A stretch of DNA of 64,000 nt from Crossiella sp. CA-258035. Its GTDB lineage: Bacteria; Actinomycetota; Actinomycetes; Mycobacteriales; Pseudonocardiaceae. The notes beneath the pieces were generated by a model, which had not been told where the DNA came from, did not search any database, and worked only from the letters and a program-made list of their open reading frames with translations. This document shows positions 1-8,710 of the stretch, one piece after another. Every line of letters begins with the position of its first letter. The first letter of the stretch is position 1. Both the position numbers and the translations under genes were made by a program. The DNA is taken from positions 1,645,001-1,709,000 of the forward strand of contig NZ_CP116413.1 in the NCBI RefSeq assembly GCF_030064675.1. The letters are read 5' to 3'.

Positions 1-424
1 GTGGTGGGTGGCGACGCTGTAGCCATGCTGACACTGGGAGCCTCTGCGACCGGGGTTCGCCATGTCGCGGGTTCTGCGGTAGCAGCGGGGGGGATCACTG
101 CTCCTCTTGCGGGTTCAGGGTGGAGAGCACAGACCACGGTGGCGTCGTTGGGGTTGGCTGCCTACTCGGTTGGTCAACCAGCCCGCAGCAGTTCCCGCCC
201 CGGGATCTTGTTGCTCAGCGCCGCCGGCACTGGGCTCCGGTTCGTCACATGGCCTCCGAACACGGGTGAAACAACCCTGGTGGCCGGGGTGAGCGCGGGT
301 ACCCCTGTTGCCTTGCTGATCGCAACGCCCGGCCACCCAACCGCTTCAGTCGTTGAAGCAGGCGTCCCCGCTGTTGAAGGCACCGCACGTGCCGGTGTCC
401 CTGTCGAAGATCCGTGAGGTGAGC
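1..424. other. Left edge of window, no confident gene
   Basis: A plus-strand reading frame is open from base 1 to a stop ending at 417, but its translation is a monotonous Ala/Gly/Val-rich string without a recognisable motif, and its third codon positions show little of the G+C preference seen in neighbouring genes. Two other frames are also open for 60-70 codons here. It could be the 3' end of a gene that begins to the left, or non-coding sequence. I would not annotate a protein without homology support. Confidence 0.3.
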
Positions 425-859
425 ATGGGGCACATCAGCAGCAAAGAGCAGGACAGGATCTTGGCGTTCTGTGTCGAGGTGCTGCAGCGTTTGGGGATGC
501 CGTCCTACGAGTTGGTGTTGAGTGACGAACCTAGCGATGAGGGCACCGACGCGTCGATTGCCTCCGTCCCGGGCCGATATGCCGCAACGTTGCGCGTGTG
601 CAAAAGGTGGGACAGTCTGCCGAAATCAGAGAAGGTCAACACTCTGGTGCACGAGATGCTGCACCTCACCCACGCCGACCTAGTCCAGGATGCGATGCTC
701 CCACTGGAGTTTTCTCCCTCGGTGTCCAGCGACCTGCGTCAGGCGGTTCGCGGGATTCTCGACATGGGCACTGAGCGGTGGGTTGACCGTATGTCCTACG
801 TCATCGCAGAAGGTATGACCTACCCGAAGAAGGTTAAGGGCAAGGCAGGCCAGGGATGA
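425..859 (+). CDS. Phage-encoded putative zinc metallopeptidase-like protein
   Basis: A 144-residue protein carries the zinc-peptidase signature HEMLH at residues 76-80 (two His ligands and the catalytic Glu), preceded by a hydrophobic helix, as in small M78/SprT-like phage peptidases. The third ligand is not obvious; His83 or a later acidic residue could serve. The start at 425 is chosen because GTGAGGTGAG lies just upstream; an upstream in-frame ATG at 353 has no such site. Its stop overlaps the ATG of the next ORF, so it heads a string of small overlapping genes placed before the packaging genes. Target and role are unknown. Confidence 0.65.
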   Translation: MGHISSKEQDRILAFCVEVLQRLGMPSYELVLSDEPSDEGTDASIASVPGRYAATLRVCKRWDSLPKSEKVNTLVHEMLHLTHADLVQDAMLPLEFSPSVSSDLRQAVRGILDMGTERWVDRMSYVIAEGMTYPKKVKGKAGQG

Positions 860-1029
860 CCTACCACGTGGTACCCCGAGGGGATCTAGTGGAGCACACG
901 GTCACTGAGGTTGGTGAGTGTGTGTGCGGGCCACGTGACCAGAGCGTGGTAGGTGATGACGGCAGCACTGTCTGGGTGACTGTGCACCACAGTCTGGACG
1001 GCAGGGAACAGAAGGAGACGCAGGCATGA
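856..1029 (+). CDS. Small actinophage-type protein, 57 residues
   Basis: This short ORF starts with ATG overlapping the previous stop (ATGA at 856-859) and ends with TGA overlapping the next ATG (1026-1029), the layout of translationally coupled genes. The product is acidic, with a Cys pair in CVCGP (residues 22-26) and a C-terminal stretch WVTVHHSLDGRE. Proteins of this style, with a leading PxGDLVEH-like segment, recur in Streptomyces phages in my recollection; function unknown. No signal peptide or membrane segment is visible. Confidence 0.7.
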   Translation: MTYHVVPRGDLVEHTVTEVGECVCGPRDQSVVGDDGSTVWVTVHHSLDGREQKETQA

Positions 1030-1223
1030 GGTGGTTTCACCGAGCGTACGCCTTCCTGTTCGGATACTTCTGGCTGCCGTGCCACCTGTGCGGTGTTGCC
1101 TACGGCGGTCATCAGTGGCGTACATACGACGGTCAGCCTTGTGTCCTCAAGGACGGGCGAGGCATATGCCCCACCTGCACTAAGGCTGGCCTCGGCTCAC
1201 ACTGGCGGGTCTTCACCTCGTAG
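1026..1223 (+). CDS. Small CxxC-pair protein
   Basis: A 65-residue protein has two CxxC knuckles, CHLC at residues 19-22 and CPTC at about 49-52, plus a third Cys in between, which suggests a small treble-clef or zinc-ribbon fold. It is coupled to the preceding ORF by an ATGA overlap and is the last of the small genes before the intergenic region in front of the terminase. Function is unknown; DNA- or RNA-binding is a reasonable guess from the ribbon. Confidence 0.6.
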   Translation: MRWFHRAYAFLFGYFWLPCHLCGVAYGGHQWRTYDGQPCVLKDGRGICPTCTKAGLGSHWRVFTS

Positions 1224-1427
1224 GTGTAGCTGATCAAGTGACTGGATGATTCAGTCGCCAACCCGCTTGATCAACATCAGACTTGATCAACTCTTTACAA
1301 GATCCACCCAGGGGGGTACCCCTCCCCCCGGATCACGTTCCCCGCCGCGGGCAAAGGCGCTGCAGCTGCGTACGGGTTCTGGAGTTCCTAGTTCACAAAC
1401 TTGATCTTTGGTTGGTGGTGAAGTGCC
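1224..1427 (+). repeat. Iterated ACTTGATCAA-type repeats before the terminase
   Basis: The 204-bp gap holds repeated copies of a ten-base motif with palindromic core TTGATCAA: CTGATCAAGT at 1230-1239 (inverted), GCTTGATCAA at 1265-1274, ACTTGATCAA at 1281-1290 and a partial ACTTGATCTT at 1399-1408. A G/C palindrome (GGGGGTACCCC) follows the third copy. Position directly upstream of the small terminase gene suits either a packaging (cos/pac) recognition region or an operator for late transcription. This is an inference from repetition and location. Confidence 0.5.
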
Positions 1428-2024
1428 ATGCCGATCAACTCGGGTCCTCCACCAAACCCCAACGCGCGCCGGCGCAATGCTCGAACAGCGCGGGAACGCT
1501 TGCCCGCCGAAGGCCGTAAGGGTCCCGCGCCGGACTGGCCTCTTCCGAAGAACCTGACCCTGATGACTCAGCTCCAGATCGCCCAGTCGACTGTGGACGA
1601 CTTGAAGGAGCAGGAGCCCCTTGAAGCGGCGGATCGACGGAAGCTGAACAAGGCTCTCGAGCAGTTGGTCTTCTTGGACACGAAGGCCCAGACCGTTGAG
1701 CAGGCTGAGCTGACGCTGTGGCTCGAGTTGTGGCGTACTCCGCAGGCGGTTGCTTGGGAGCGGCTTCGGTGGACCCGCGAGGTTGCCCAGTACGTGAGGT
1801 GGAAGGTGCTCGCCGAGTGGGGCGACATCGATGCCGCCAAGGAAGCTCGTCAACTCTCGGACCGGCTTGGCCTGACTCCGATGTCGTTGCTGCGGTTGCA
1901 GTGGGACATCGTCTCTGACGAGGTCGCCGAGAAGCGCCAGGAGGTTCGTTCGCAGTCCTCGAGTAAGGCTCGTTCTCGCCTGAAGGTGGTGGCGGACGAT
2001 GCCGTGGAGGGGACCGGAGCATAA
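1428..2024 (+). CDS. Terminase small subunit (putative)
   Basis: A 198-residue, mostly helical, charged protein lies directly before the large terminase and overlaps it by 26 bases. It has a basic, Pro/Arg-rich N-terminus (residues 1-45) and helical segments at about 45-180, the general make-up of the DNA-recognising subunit of phage terminases. It would bind the packaging site and load the motor. Identification rests mainly on position and overall composition, since small terminases diverge quickly. The ATG at 1428 follows a weak purine-rich GTGGTGAAG sequence. Confidence 0.65.
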   Translation: MPINSGPPPNPNARRRNARTARERLPAEGRKGPAPDWPLPKNLTLMTQLQIAQSTVDDLKEQEPLEAADRRKLNKALEQLVFLDTKAQTVEQAELTLWLELWRTPQAVAWERLRWTREVAQYVRWKVLAEWGDIDAAKEARQLSDRLGLTPMSLLRLQWDIVSDEVAEKRQEVRSQSSSKARSRLKVVADDAVEGTGA

Positions 2025-3555
2025 CGGGGATTTCCCGTCGCTTGGGTGGGCTGTCGGCGAGTGGATCGAAGAGCACTGCGTAGTTGCAGATGGTGACCAC
2101 CGTGGCGAGCCGTACAAGCTGACTGACGAGATGTGGCGGTTCCTGGTCTTCCACTATCGCCTTAGAGTAGACGCTGACCCCGGCCGACGCGCGATGGCCT
2201 GGATGTACCGCAGAAGTCAGTTGGTGCGCCCGCAGAAGTGGGGGAAGGGCCCGTTCTCGGCGGCGATCATCTGCGCTGAGGCTGCGGGCCCGGTTCTCTT
2301 CGCGGGCTGGGATGCCACGGGGGAACCTGTCGGCCGGCCATGGTCGACGCCGCTGATCCAGATTACCGCGACCGCAGACGACCAGACAGCGAACGTGTAC
2401 CGGCACCTGGTGCCGATGATCGAGCTTGGCCCGCTGGCTGATCTGATCCCGGACACTGGTGAGACTCGGATCAACCTTCCGGGTGGCGGTCAGATCGAGC
2501 CGGTGTCCAGTAACGCGAGGTCCCGTCTGGGCCAGCCCGTCACTTTTGTGCTGCAGGACGAGACGCAGCTGTGGGTCAAGTCGAACCGGGGGCATCAACT
2601 CGCGGATGCGCAGCGTCGCGGCGCGTCGGGTATGGGCGGCCGGACGATCGAGACTACGAACGCGTGGGATCCGACTGAGGACAGCGTTGCGCAGCAGACC
2701 GGCGAGTCCCGGCTGCCGGACATCTACAAGGACCACACTCCGGCTCCGCCGGGGTTGTCGATGAAGAACAAGGTTGAGCGCCGGCGGTGGCTGAGGAAAG
2801 CCTACGGCGACTCTTGGTGGATCGATCGGGACCGCATTGAGGCTGAGATCCTGGAACTGCTGGAGAAGGGCGAGGTTGCTCAGGCGGAGCGGTTTTTTGG
2901 GAACAAGATCGCTTCGGGTATCTCGACGTGGCTCGACGACGGCAAGTGGGCGCTGAAGATGTCGCCTCGCGACGTTCCAGACGGAACGAAGATCTGTCTA
3001 GGGTTCGACGGTAGCGACTCGGAGGACTGGACGGGGTTCCGGGCGGAGACTCTGGATGGGTACAGCTTCACTCCGGCGTTCAATGGCGGTCAGCCGACCA
3101 TCTGGGATCCGGCGCAGTACGGACACAAGATTCCCCGCGGCGAGGTCCACGCGGCGATGGACGAGATCCAGCGCCGGTACAGGGTCGTGCGCGCCTACTG
3201 TGACCCACGGGAGTGGCAGTCAGAGATTGAGGCTTGGCAGCTGCAGTATGGCGAGAAGCGCGTTGTGGTGTGGGAAACGAACCGCATTACGCAGATGCAC
3301 GCCGCGTTGCAGCGGTTCGTGATCGACCTGTCCAGCTTGATCACGCATGACGGGTGCCCGGTGACTGCGTTGCATATCAACAATGCGCGCCGTGTTGCCC
3401 GGCCTGCGGAGCGCTACATCCTCGGCAAGCCGAGCCCGAACCAGAAGATTGACCTGGGGATGTGCACTGTCCTCGCCCATGAAGCCCGATGCGATGCGGT
3501 CGCTGGCGGGGCTACGAACAACACGTCCCGTCGACAGGTCGTTGTGATGCGTTAG
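1999..3555 (+). CDS. terL: Terminase large subunit
   Basis: The 518-residue packaging motor combines an N-terminal ATPase with a C-terminal nuclease. A Walker A-like element RPQKWGKGP lies at residues 78-86, a Walker B element FVLQDE ends at Asp187-Glu188, and an RNase H-type nuclease opens with FDGSDSED at about 336-343, where acidic residues should hold the metals that cut concatemeric DNA. Length fits HK97-type large terminases. It overlaps the small subunit gene and is followed within 10 bases by the portal gene, the protein on which the motor docks. Confidence 0.93.
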   Translation: MPWRGPEHNGDFPSLGWAVGEWIEEHCVVADGDHRGEPYKLTDEMWRFLVFHYRLRVDADPGRRAMAWMYRRSQLVRPQKWGKGPFSAAIICAEAAGPVLFAGWDATGEPVGRPWSTPLIQITATADDQTANVYRHLVPMIELGPLADLIPDTGETRINLPGGGQIEPVSSNARSRLGQPVTFVLQDETQLWVKSNRGHQLADAQRRGASGMGGRTIETTNAWDPTEDSVAQQTGESRLPDIYKDHTPAPPGLSMKNKVERRRWLRKAYGDSWWIDRDRIEAEILELLEKGEVAQAERFFGNKIASGISTWLDDGKWALKMSPRDVPDGTKICLGFDGSDSEDWTGFRAETLDGYSFTPAFNGGQPTIWDPAQYGHKIPRGEVHAAMDEIQRRYRVVRAYCDPREWQSEIEAWQLQYGEKRVVVWETNRITQMHAALQRFVIDLSSLITHDGCPVTALHINNARRVARPAERYILGKPSPNQKIDLGMCTVLAHEARCDAVAGGATNNTSRRQVVVMR

Positions 3556-3565
3556 GAGGTGGGGC

Positions 3566-4969
3566 GTGAAGCTGTCGGATCTCTCCGACGAGCAGTGGTT
3601 CGCTCGCCTGAACGCGCGTCGCCGGGGCAAGTTGGACGACCTCAAGCTGAAGTGGCAGTACTACAACGGCGAGCAGCCGTTGACCTATGTCGCGAAGATC
3701 CTTGCTGAGCAGGAGGATCGGTTCCCCGCGTGCCGGGTGAACTGGCCGGCGCTGGTGGTGGACAGCCTTGAGGAACGTCTTGATGTTGAAGGCTTCCGCC
3801 TTGGTGACGACATCGACGACGAGCTGACTGCGTTCTGGCAGGACAACGATCTTGATGAGGAGTCCACGCAGGGGCACATTACGTCGCTGGTGACTAGCGA
3901 GTCGTACGTGATGGTCGGTCCTGGCGAGGGCGGCTCGCCGTTGATTACGGTGGAGTACCCGGAGGAGGTCGCGGTTGAGATTGATCCGCGGACCCGGAAG
4001 ATCATCGCTCTGCTGAAGGTCTACAAGGAGGACCAGGAGGCAAAGAGCGAGAACCGTGCTGTCCTCCTTGTTCCTGGCCGTGTGATCGAGTTCGAGAACG
4101 GGAAGCCCGTTAGCTCCAAGGGGCAGACTTGGGCGAAGGCTCTTGAGCGTCATCAGACGAGCCCGTTGGTTCCTGCGGTGAAGTTGACCAACCGCCCAAT
4201 CCGCGGGGTTGGTCGATCAGAGCTGGACTCGATCATCCCGTTGGCAGATGCGGTGAATCAGACAGCAACGAACATGATGGCGGGGATCGAGCACCATTCA
4301 GTCGGTCGACGCTGGGCCGTGGGGGTGTCGAAGTCCGATTTCGTCGACAAGGACGGGAAGCAGCTTTCCCCTTGGGAGATCGCGACAGGCCCTGTTTGGG
4401 CCGTACCTGGACCGGAAGACCCTACGGACGGCCATGAAGTGAAGCTTGGCCAGTTCGCCGCTTCGGACCTCAGAAACTTCCACGAGTCCATCAAGCAGCT
4501 CGCTTCCTTGGCAGCGTCGCTCTACGGTCTGCCTCCGCACTACATGGGCTATGCGAGCGACAACCCGGCTTCCGCTGATGCGATCCGCTCATCTGAGGCG
4601 CGTCTGGTGAAGAGGGCAGAACGCCGTCAGCGCGCCTTCGGGGGTTCGTGGGAGAAGGTCATGCGCCTGGCGCTCGCGGTGGTGGGCCGTGACCCGGCTG
4701 AGGCGAACCGGTTGGAGACCGTGTGGCGTGATGCTTCTACGCCCACTCGTGCAGCGATGACTGATGCTGCGGTGAAGGCCTTCCAGGCGGGCTACATCGA
4801 CGCCGAGCAGGCCCAGGAAGACTCCGGCTACAGCCAGGCACAGCGAAGGCGTATGGCGGGCCGTACTGCTGCTGGCGGAGCTGTCCGGGCCGCTGCTGAC
4901 GCGATCCGCAACCTGGATGTGACGGGAGGCAGCGATGCCTCTGCCGGCGGCGGTAGCGCGGGTAGCTGA
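3566..4969 (+). CDS. Portal protein
   Basis: A 467-residue protein is placed directly after the large terminase and before the MuF-like gene, the standard place for the dodecameric portal that forms the DNA entry vertex. Its sequence suits the SPP1 gp6-like portal class, with an N-terminal ENGEQPL-like clip region, conserved DAIRSSEARL stretch near residue 340 (helical stem) and an Ala/Gly-rich disordered C-terminus. The GTG start has a strong AGGAGGTGGGG ribosome site. The end overlaps the next gene by 35 bases. Confidence 0.9.
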   Translation: MKLSDLSDEQWFARLNARRRGKLDDLKLKWQYYNGEQPLTYVAKILAEQEDRFPACRVNWPALVVDSLEERLDVEGFRLGDDIDDELTAFWQDNDLDEESTQGHITSLVTSESYVMVGPGEGGSPLITVEYPEEVAVEIDPRTRKIIALLKVYKEDQEAKSENRAVLLVPGRVIEFENGKPVSSKGQTWAKALERHQTSPLVPAVKLTNRPIRGVGRSELDSIIPLADAVNQTATNMMAGIEHHSVGRRWAVGVSKSDFVDKDGKQLSPWEIATGPVWAVPGPEDPTDGHEVKLGQFAASDLRNFHESIKQLASLAASLYGLPPHYMGYASDNPASADAIRSSEARLVKRAERRQRAFGGSWEKVMRLALAVVGRDPAEANRLETVWRDASTPTRAAMTDAAVKAFQAGYIDAEQAQEDSGYSQAQRRRMAGRTAAGGAVRAAADAIRNLDVTGGSDASAGGGSAGS

Positions 4970-5948
4970 CGCTCACGTCCGGAACCAAGCCGATCTGTTG
5001 AACTCCGCCCTGGGGCTCCTCTCAGAAGCCCTGCGGCGTGGCGTCTCGGATCCGGCAACGTGGCGGGACTCGGTCGCGGCGGTTGCTGAACGCCTTCTTG
5101 TGCTGCAGGTGGCTGCGGCTGCTCTTGCCGATGACTATGTCACCGATGTCCTTGAGGCGCAGGGAGCGGATCCTTCTGGGGAGACTGAGGTCAACCCGGA
5201 GGGGTTCGCAGATTTCACTGATGGTGGCGGTTCGCTGTTGTCGTTCTTAGTGTTCGCGGGAAACTCCGTGTACCGAGAGGCCACACAGGAGCGTCTGTCA
5301 GCAGCATCGACTCGTCAGCGTGTCGAGCATGTGACGACGGCGATCTTGATGGGCGGCATGCAGGACACTGGGCGGTCTGCCGTCCACAGTGCGATGTTCG
5401 CCCGACCTTCGGTTACACGGTATGTGCGGATGCTACGGCCGCCGTCGTGCGCTAGGTGCGCCATCTTGGCCGGACGTGAGTACAGGGCGTCGGTGGCGTT
5501 CAAGCGCCACAAGCGATGCGACTGCCGCCACATTCCACAGACCGAGGACACCGGGGACTGGACAACGCGTCCTTCTCGCTACTTCAAGTCGCTGTCCCGT
5601 GAGGAACAGGATCGGATCTTCACCAAGTCAGGGGCGGAAGCGATCCGGCTTGGCGGGGTGAAGGACTCGTCGATGAACCAAATCGTGAACGCCAGCAAGG
5701 GAATGCAGACGGTTACGTCTTGGGGACGTGAACTGAGCATCACCCTTGAGGGTGTCACGCAACGCGGCCTGTTCGGCCGCTACATCGTCCAGGAGGACGG
5801 CTCGCTGCGACGGCGAGACCGAACGAATCCCTTGGAACGCAACACTCTCCGGCTGATGCCGGACCAAATCTTCCAACTCGCTGAACAAGAGGGTTGGGAC
5901 CGCGCCGAGGTGCTGCGACGGCTCCGGCGCTACGCGTACGTGCTGTGA
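4935..5948 (+). CDS. MuF-like minor head protein
   Basis: A 337-residue protein has a long helical N-terminal half and a central Cys/His cluster typical of phage MuF/VG15-type minor capsid proteins: Cys172 and Cys175 in SCARC, then His192, Cys195, Cys197 and His199. Members of this family sit inside or at the portal of the procapsid and assist assembly or DNA ejection. The gene overlaps the portal gene, which supports co-translation. The C-terminal region (about 210-337) has no motif I recognise. A capsid maturation protease is an alternative description, but no catalytic triad is evident. Confidence 0.8.
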   Translation: MPLPAAVARVADAHVRNQADLLNSALGLLSEALRRGVSDPATWRDSVAAVAERLLVLQVAAAALADDYVTDVLEAQGADPSGETEVNPEGFADFTDGGGSLLSFLVFAGNSVYREATQERLSAASTRQRVEHVTTAILMGGMQDTGRSAVHSAMFARPSVTRYVRMLRPPSCARCAILAGREYRASVAFKRHKRCDCRHIPQTEDTGDWTTRPSRYFKSLSREEQDRIFTKSGAEAIRLGGVKDSSMNQIVNASKGMQTVTSWGRELSITLEGVTQRGLFGRYIVQEDGSLRRRDRTNPLERNTLRLMPDQIFQLAEQEGWDRAEVLRRLRRYAYVL

Positions 5949-5987
5949 CACGCGATGTGCCACAGCTGACTCATGGAGGACCGCGCG

Positions 5988-6605
5988 ATGCGGAACACCA
6001 TCCTGCCCACCCACCCGACTCTCCATGACCCCGTCACCGGCAAGCCTCTTCAGGCCATCGGCGTTGGCAAGGACGGAAAGATCTGGTGGCCGGTTCTTGG
6101 CGGCAATGGCGCGGGCGACCCGCAGCCGACTCCGCCAGCCGATCCCGCACCGCCTGCCAACGAGCCTCTTGGCGACGCTGGTAAGGCCGCGCTGGACGCG
6201 GAACGCAAGCGAGCCAAGGAAGCCGAGAAGCGAGCCAAGGAACTCGAGGACCGGCTGAAGGAGATCGAGGACAAGGACAAGTCGGAGCTGGAGAAGGCGC
6301 AGAGCCGTCTCGCCGAGTTGGAGCAGGCAAGCAGCAGCGCCGAGGCCAAGCTTCGGCGCTACGAGATCGCTGCGAAGCACTCCATCCCAGCCGACTACAT
6401 GGACCTTCTGACTGGTTCCGATGTGGACACGCTCGAGTCCCAGGCCGCCAAGATCGCCACGCTTGTGAAGGCGAACACGGAAGCGCAGAAGCTTCCCGCG
6501 TTCGCCGCGAACCCCGGGCAGGGAACTCCGCCCGCGACAACCTCCAAGCCGGATGTCGAGGCGGGACGGCGTCTCTATCAAGAGCGCAACCCCAAGAAAA
6601 CCTAA
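5988..6605 (+). CDS. Capsid scaffolding protein (putative)
   Basis: A 205-residue protein has a Pro-rich linker at about 40-55 and a highly charged Lys/Glu/Ala coiled coil at about 57-115, followed by a short basic tail ending in NPKKT. This is the usual shape of a tailed-phage scaffold, and it precedes the decoration and capsid genes. It would fill the procapsid and leave before or during packaging. I place the start at 5988, seven bases after GGAGGA, rather than at the in-frame ATG at 5973 that overlaps this ribosome site. Confidence 0.8.
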   Translation: MRNTILPTHPTLHDPVTGKPLQAIGVGKDGKIWWPVLGGNGAGDPQPTPPADPAPPANEPLGDAGKAALDAERKRAKEAEKRAKELEDRLKEIEDKDKSELEKAQSRLAELEQASSSAEAKLRRYEIAAKHSIPADYMDLLTGSDVDTLESQAAKIATLVKANTEAQKLPAFAANPGQGTPPATTSKPDVEAGRRLYQERNPKKT

Positions 6606-6624
6606 GCCCTGAAAGGGACAACCC

Positions 6625-7344
6625 ATGGACCTCACCCAGAGGACCGAGGCATTCAACGTGGACGACCCGTCCTGGCTTGCCTCGCGCCACGGGACCGGGG
6701 AGGCCGTGAGCGTCACGCTCGACACCTCCGCGTTCACCCCGTCGGTTCACTACCCGGACGGCTTCTTCAAGTCCGGCATTGCTCTCGGCCGCATCACTGC
6801 GACCGGCAAGTACGGGCCCTACGCTGGCCAGACCAACGAGGTTCAGTCGGTGACTATCACCGGCTCCCCGACTGGCGGCACGTTCACCCTGACCTGGAGT
6901 GGCCAGACCACCGCGGCGATTCCGTACAACGCGACTGCTGCACAGGTCCAGTCCGCCCTGCAGGCCCTGTCGAACGTGGGCGACAACGACGTCACGGTGA
7001 CCGGTGGCCCCGGCCCCGGCAGCGCGTTCGCGGTGACCTTCAAGGGCGTCCTCGGCGGCACTGACGTGGCTGCGATGACCGCCTCTGGCGCTGGCCTGAC
7101 TGGCGGCACCACCCCTGGGGTGACCATCGGCACCACCACTGCCGGCGGCGCGAACCCCGCGGCCAATGACGGCACCGAAAGCCTCGCGGGGTTCCTCGCG
7201 TTCTCGGTCGGTGCCCCGTCGTCCACTTCGGTGGATGTTGTTGGAGCCATGTTCGACCACTGCAAGGTGGTCAACGCCAAGCTTCCTGTTCCTGTTGACG
7301 CTGCTGGCCGCGCTGACGTGGCTGGCCGGATCATCTTCTACTGA
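6625..7344 (+). CDS. Head decoration protein with inserted beta domain
   Basis: The outer parts of this 239-residue protein (about 1-70 and 175-239) look like a lambda gpD-type capsid decoration protein: an early segment with HYPDGFFKSGIALG, and a C-terminal GAMFDHCKVV leading to GRIIFY. Between them (about 72-173) sits a Gly/Thr-rich beta domain with the phrases GGTFTLTWSGQTT, IPYNATAAQVQSAL and TVTGGPGPG, a module I recall from many actinophage structural proteins. The gene lies between scaffold and major capsid. The insertion probably projects from the capsid surface. Confidence 0.8.
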   Translation: MDLTQRTEAFNVDDPSWLASRHGTGEAVSVTLDTSAFTPSVHYPDGFFKSGIALGRITATGKYGPYAGQTNEVQSVTITGSPTGGTFTLTWSGQTTAAIPYNATAAQVQSALQALSNVGDNDVTVTGGPGPGSAFAVTFKGVLGGTDVAAMTASGAGLTGGTTPGVTIGTTTAGGANPAANDGTESLAGFLAFSVGAPSSTSVDVVGAMFDHCKVVNAKLPVPVDAAGRADVAGRIIFY

Positions 7345-7357
7345 GGGGGGTGTACCA

Positions 7358-8380
7358 ATGGCTGACATCTACTCCGAGTACATCACCCCGGCGGAACTGA
7401 CCGGGTATGCGCGTGCCGCGCTGGCGGATCGTCCGGAGAACCAGTTCCGGCTTGTGGACCGCCTCCCGCACCGCCAGGTCGACGACCTGGTGTACCGCTG
7501 GACCGTCAACAACGGCGGCCTTGCGGCTGCTGCTTCGTTCCGCGCCTACGACGCTGAGCCGAAGTTCGGCAAGCGTGAGGGCATCGCTCGCAAGACTGGC
7601 GAGCTGCCGGCGATCGCTCAGCAGTACATCCTCGGCGAGTACGACTCGCTGCGGCTGCGAAGCGCTGGCGAGGAGATCCGGAATCTGCTTCTTCGGGATG
7701 CAGCCCGGATCGCTCGAGCGATCGACACGCGCTTCGAGTTCGCCCGCGGCCAGGCCCTCGTGGAAGGCAAGGTCACTCTCGCTGAAGACGGCGTTATGGC
7801 CGAGGTGGACTTCGGACGCACGGCGGCCCACTCGGTGGCCCCCGCCACGCTGTGGACCGACCTCACCAACGCGAAGCCGCTGTCGGACCTGCAGTCCTGG
7901 CGTGACACCTACGTCGACACCAACGGCCAGACTCCCGGAGTGCTGCAGACCTCCACACGAGTGGTGAGCCTGATGCTGCGTAACGCAGAGATTCGGTCAC
8001 ACCTGCTCCCGGTGGGTAGCACCGTGTCCCAGGTCAAGCTCGCCGACCTGAACGCGCTGTTGATTGACTTCGACCTGCCGCAGGTGGAGAAGTACGACGT
8101 CCGAGCGATCGACGTCAACGGCGCGTCCCGTCGAATCATCGACGACGACAAGCTGCTGTTCCTCCCGCCGAACGGCGTGGAACTCGGCGCGACCCTGTGG
8201 GGCACCACGCTCGAGTCCCAGGAACCGGAGTACGGCATCGCAGATGGCGAGCACCCGGGTGTCGTGGTGGCTGCGTTCAAGCAGAAGCAGACCCCCATCA
8301 GGGTCTACACCATGGGCTCGGCGATCGGCATTCCGCTGCTGGCTGACCCGAACCTGTCGTTCGTCGCTGACGTCGCGTGA
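7358..8380 (+). CDS. Major capsid protein, lambda gpE type
   Basis: A 340-residue protein matches in length and character the gpE-type major capsid family, which is regularly paired with a gpD-type decoration protein as here. It starts at MADIYSEYITPAEL; the ATG at 7358 follows a GAGGGGGG ribosome site, and an upstream in-frame extension is rejected because it overlaps the decoration gene. It forms the icosahedral shell. The C-terminal part, with RVYTMGSAIGIPLL near residues 311-325, resembles the conserved end of the family. Confidence 0.9.
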   Translation: MADIYSEYITPAELTGYARAALADRPENQFRLVDRLPHRQVDDLVYRWTVNNGGLAAAASFRAYDAEPKFGKREGIARKTGELPAIAQQYILGEYDSLRLRSAGEEIRNLLLRDAARIARAIDTRFEFARGQALVEGKVTLAEDGVMAEVDFGRTAAHSVAPATLWTDLTNAKPLSDLQSWRDTYVDTNGQTPGVLQTSTRVVSLMLRNAEIRSHLLPVGSTVSQVKLADLNALLIDFDLPQVEKYDVRAIDVNGASRRIIDDDKLLFLPPNGVELGATLWGTTLESQEPEYGIADGEHPGVVVAAFKQKQTPIRVYTMGSAIGIPLLADPNLSFVADVA

Positions 8381-8396
8381 TCGTGGAGGTGGCGCA

Positions 8397-8708
8397 GTGC
8401 CTCAGTTGAGAACCTACGTCCACCTCGCAGACGAGCAGGGCCAAACCCTCGTGTTTGGCCCTGCCTCGGATGTCCCCTCGTGGGCAGTAGCCAAGATCAC
8501 CAACCCTGACGTGTGGGCAGAGGCTCCAACCCCAGCGGTTGAAGTCGACAGCCGAGAGGCGGTTGCGGAACCGCCGAGGGGTGGACCGGGTGCGTCCAAA
8601 GACGCGTGGCGGAACTTCGCCGCTTACCACCAGGTGACGGTTCCGAAGCAGGCTACCCGAGACGACATCATCGCGGCCTGTGTCGCGGTCGGCGTCATCG
8701 AGGAGTGA
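8397..8708 (+). CDS. Small head-tail region protein, unknown
   Basis: A 103-residue protein follows the capsid gene by 16 bases with a GGAGGTGG ribosome site before a GTG start. The N-terminal half is a short beta-rich stretch, the middle is Pro/Ala-rich linker, and the C-terminal 40 residues (WRNFAAYHQVTVPKQATRDD) look like a SAP- or Rho-N-like small helical domain. Similar proteins occur at this locus in actinophages; no role is established to my knowledge. Confidence 0.65.
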   Translation: MPQLRTYVHLADEQGQTLVFGPASDVPSWAVAKITNPDVWAEAPTPAVEVDSREAVAEPPRGGPGASKDAWRNFAAYHQVTVPKQATRDDIIAACVAVGVIEE

Positions 8709-8710
8709 CC

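Noticed and set aside
1-417. Long open frame at left edge as a real gene
   Set aside because: Its translation is low-complexity and the codon pattern is not like the neighbours; kept only as an unsupported possibility.
7166-7357. 64-codon upstream extension of the major capsid protein
   Set aside because: It overlaps the decoration protein gene in another frame and reads as a basic shadow; ATG 7358 has a proper ribosome site.
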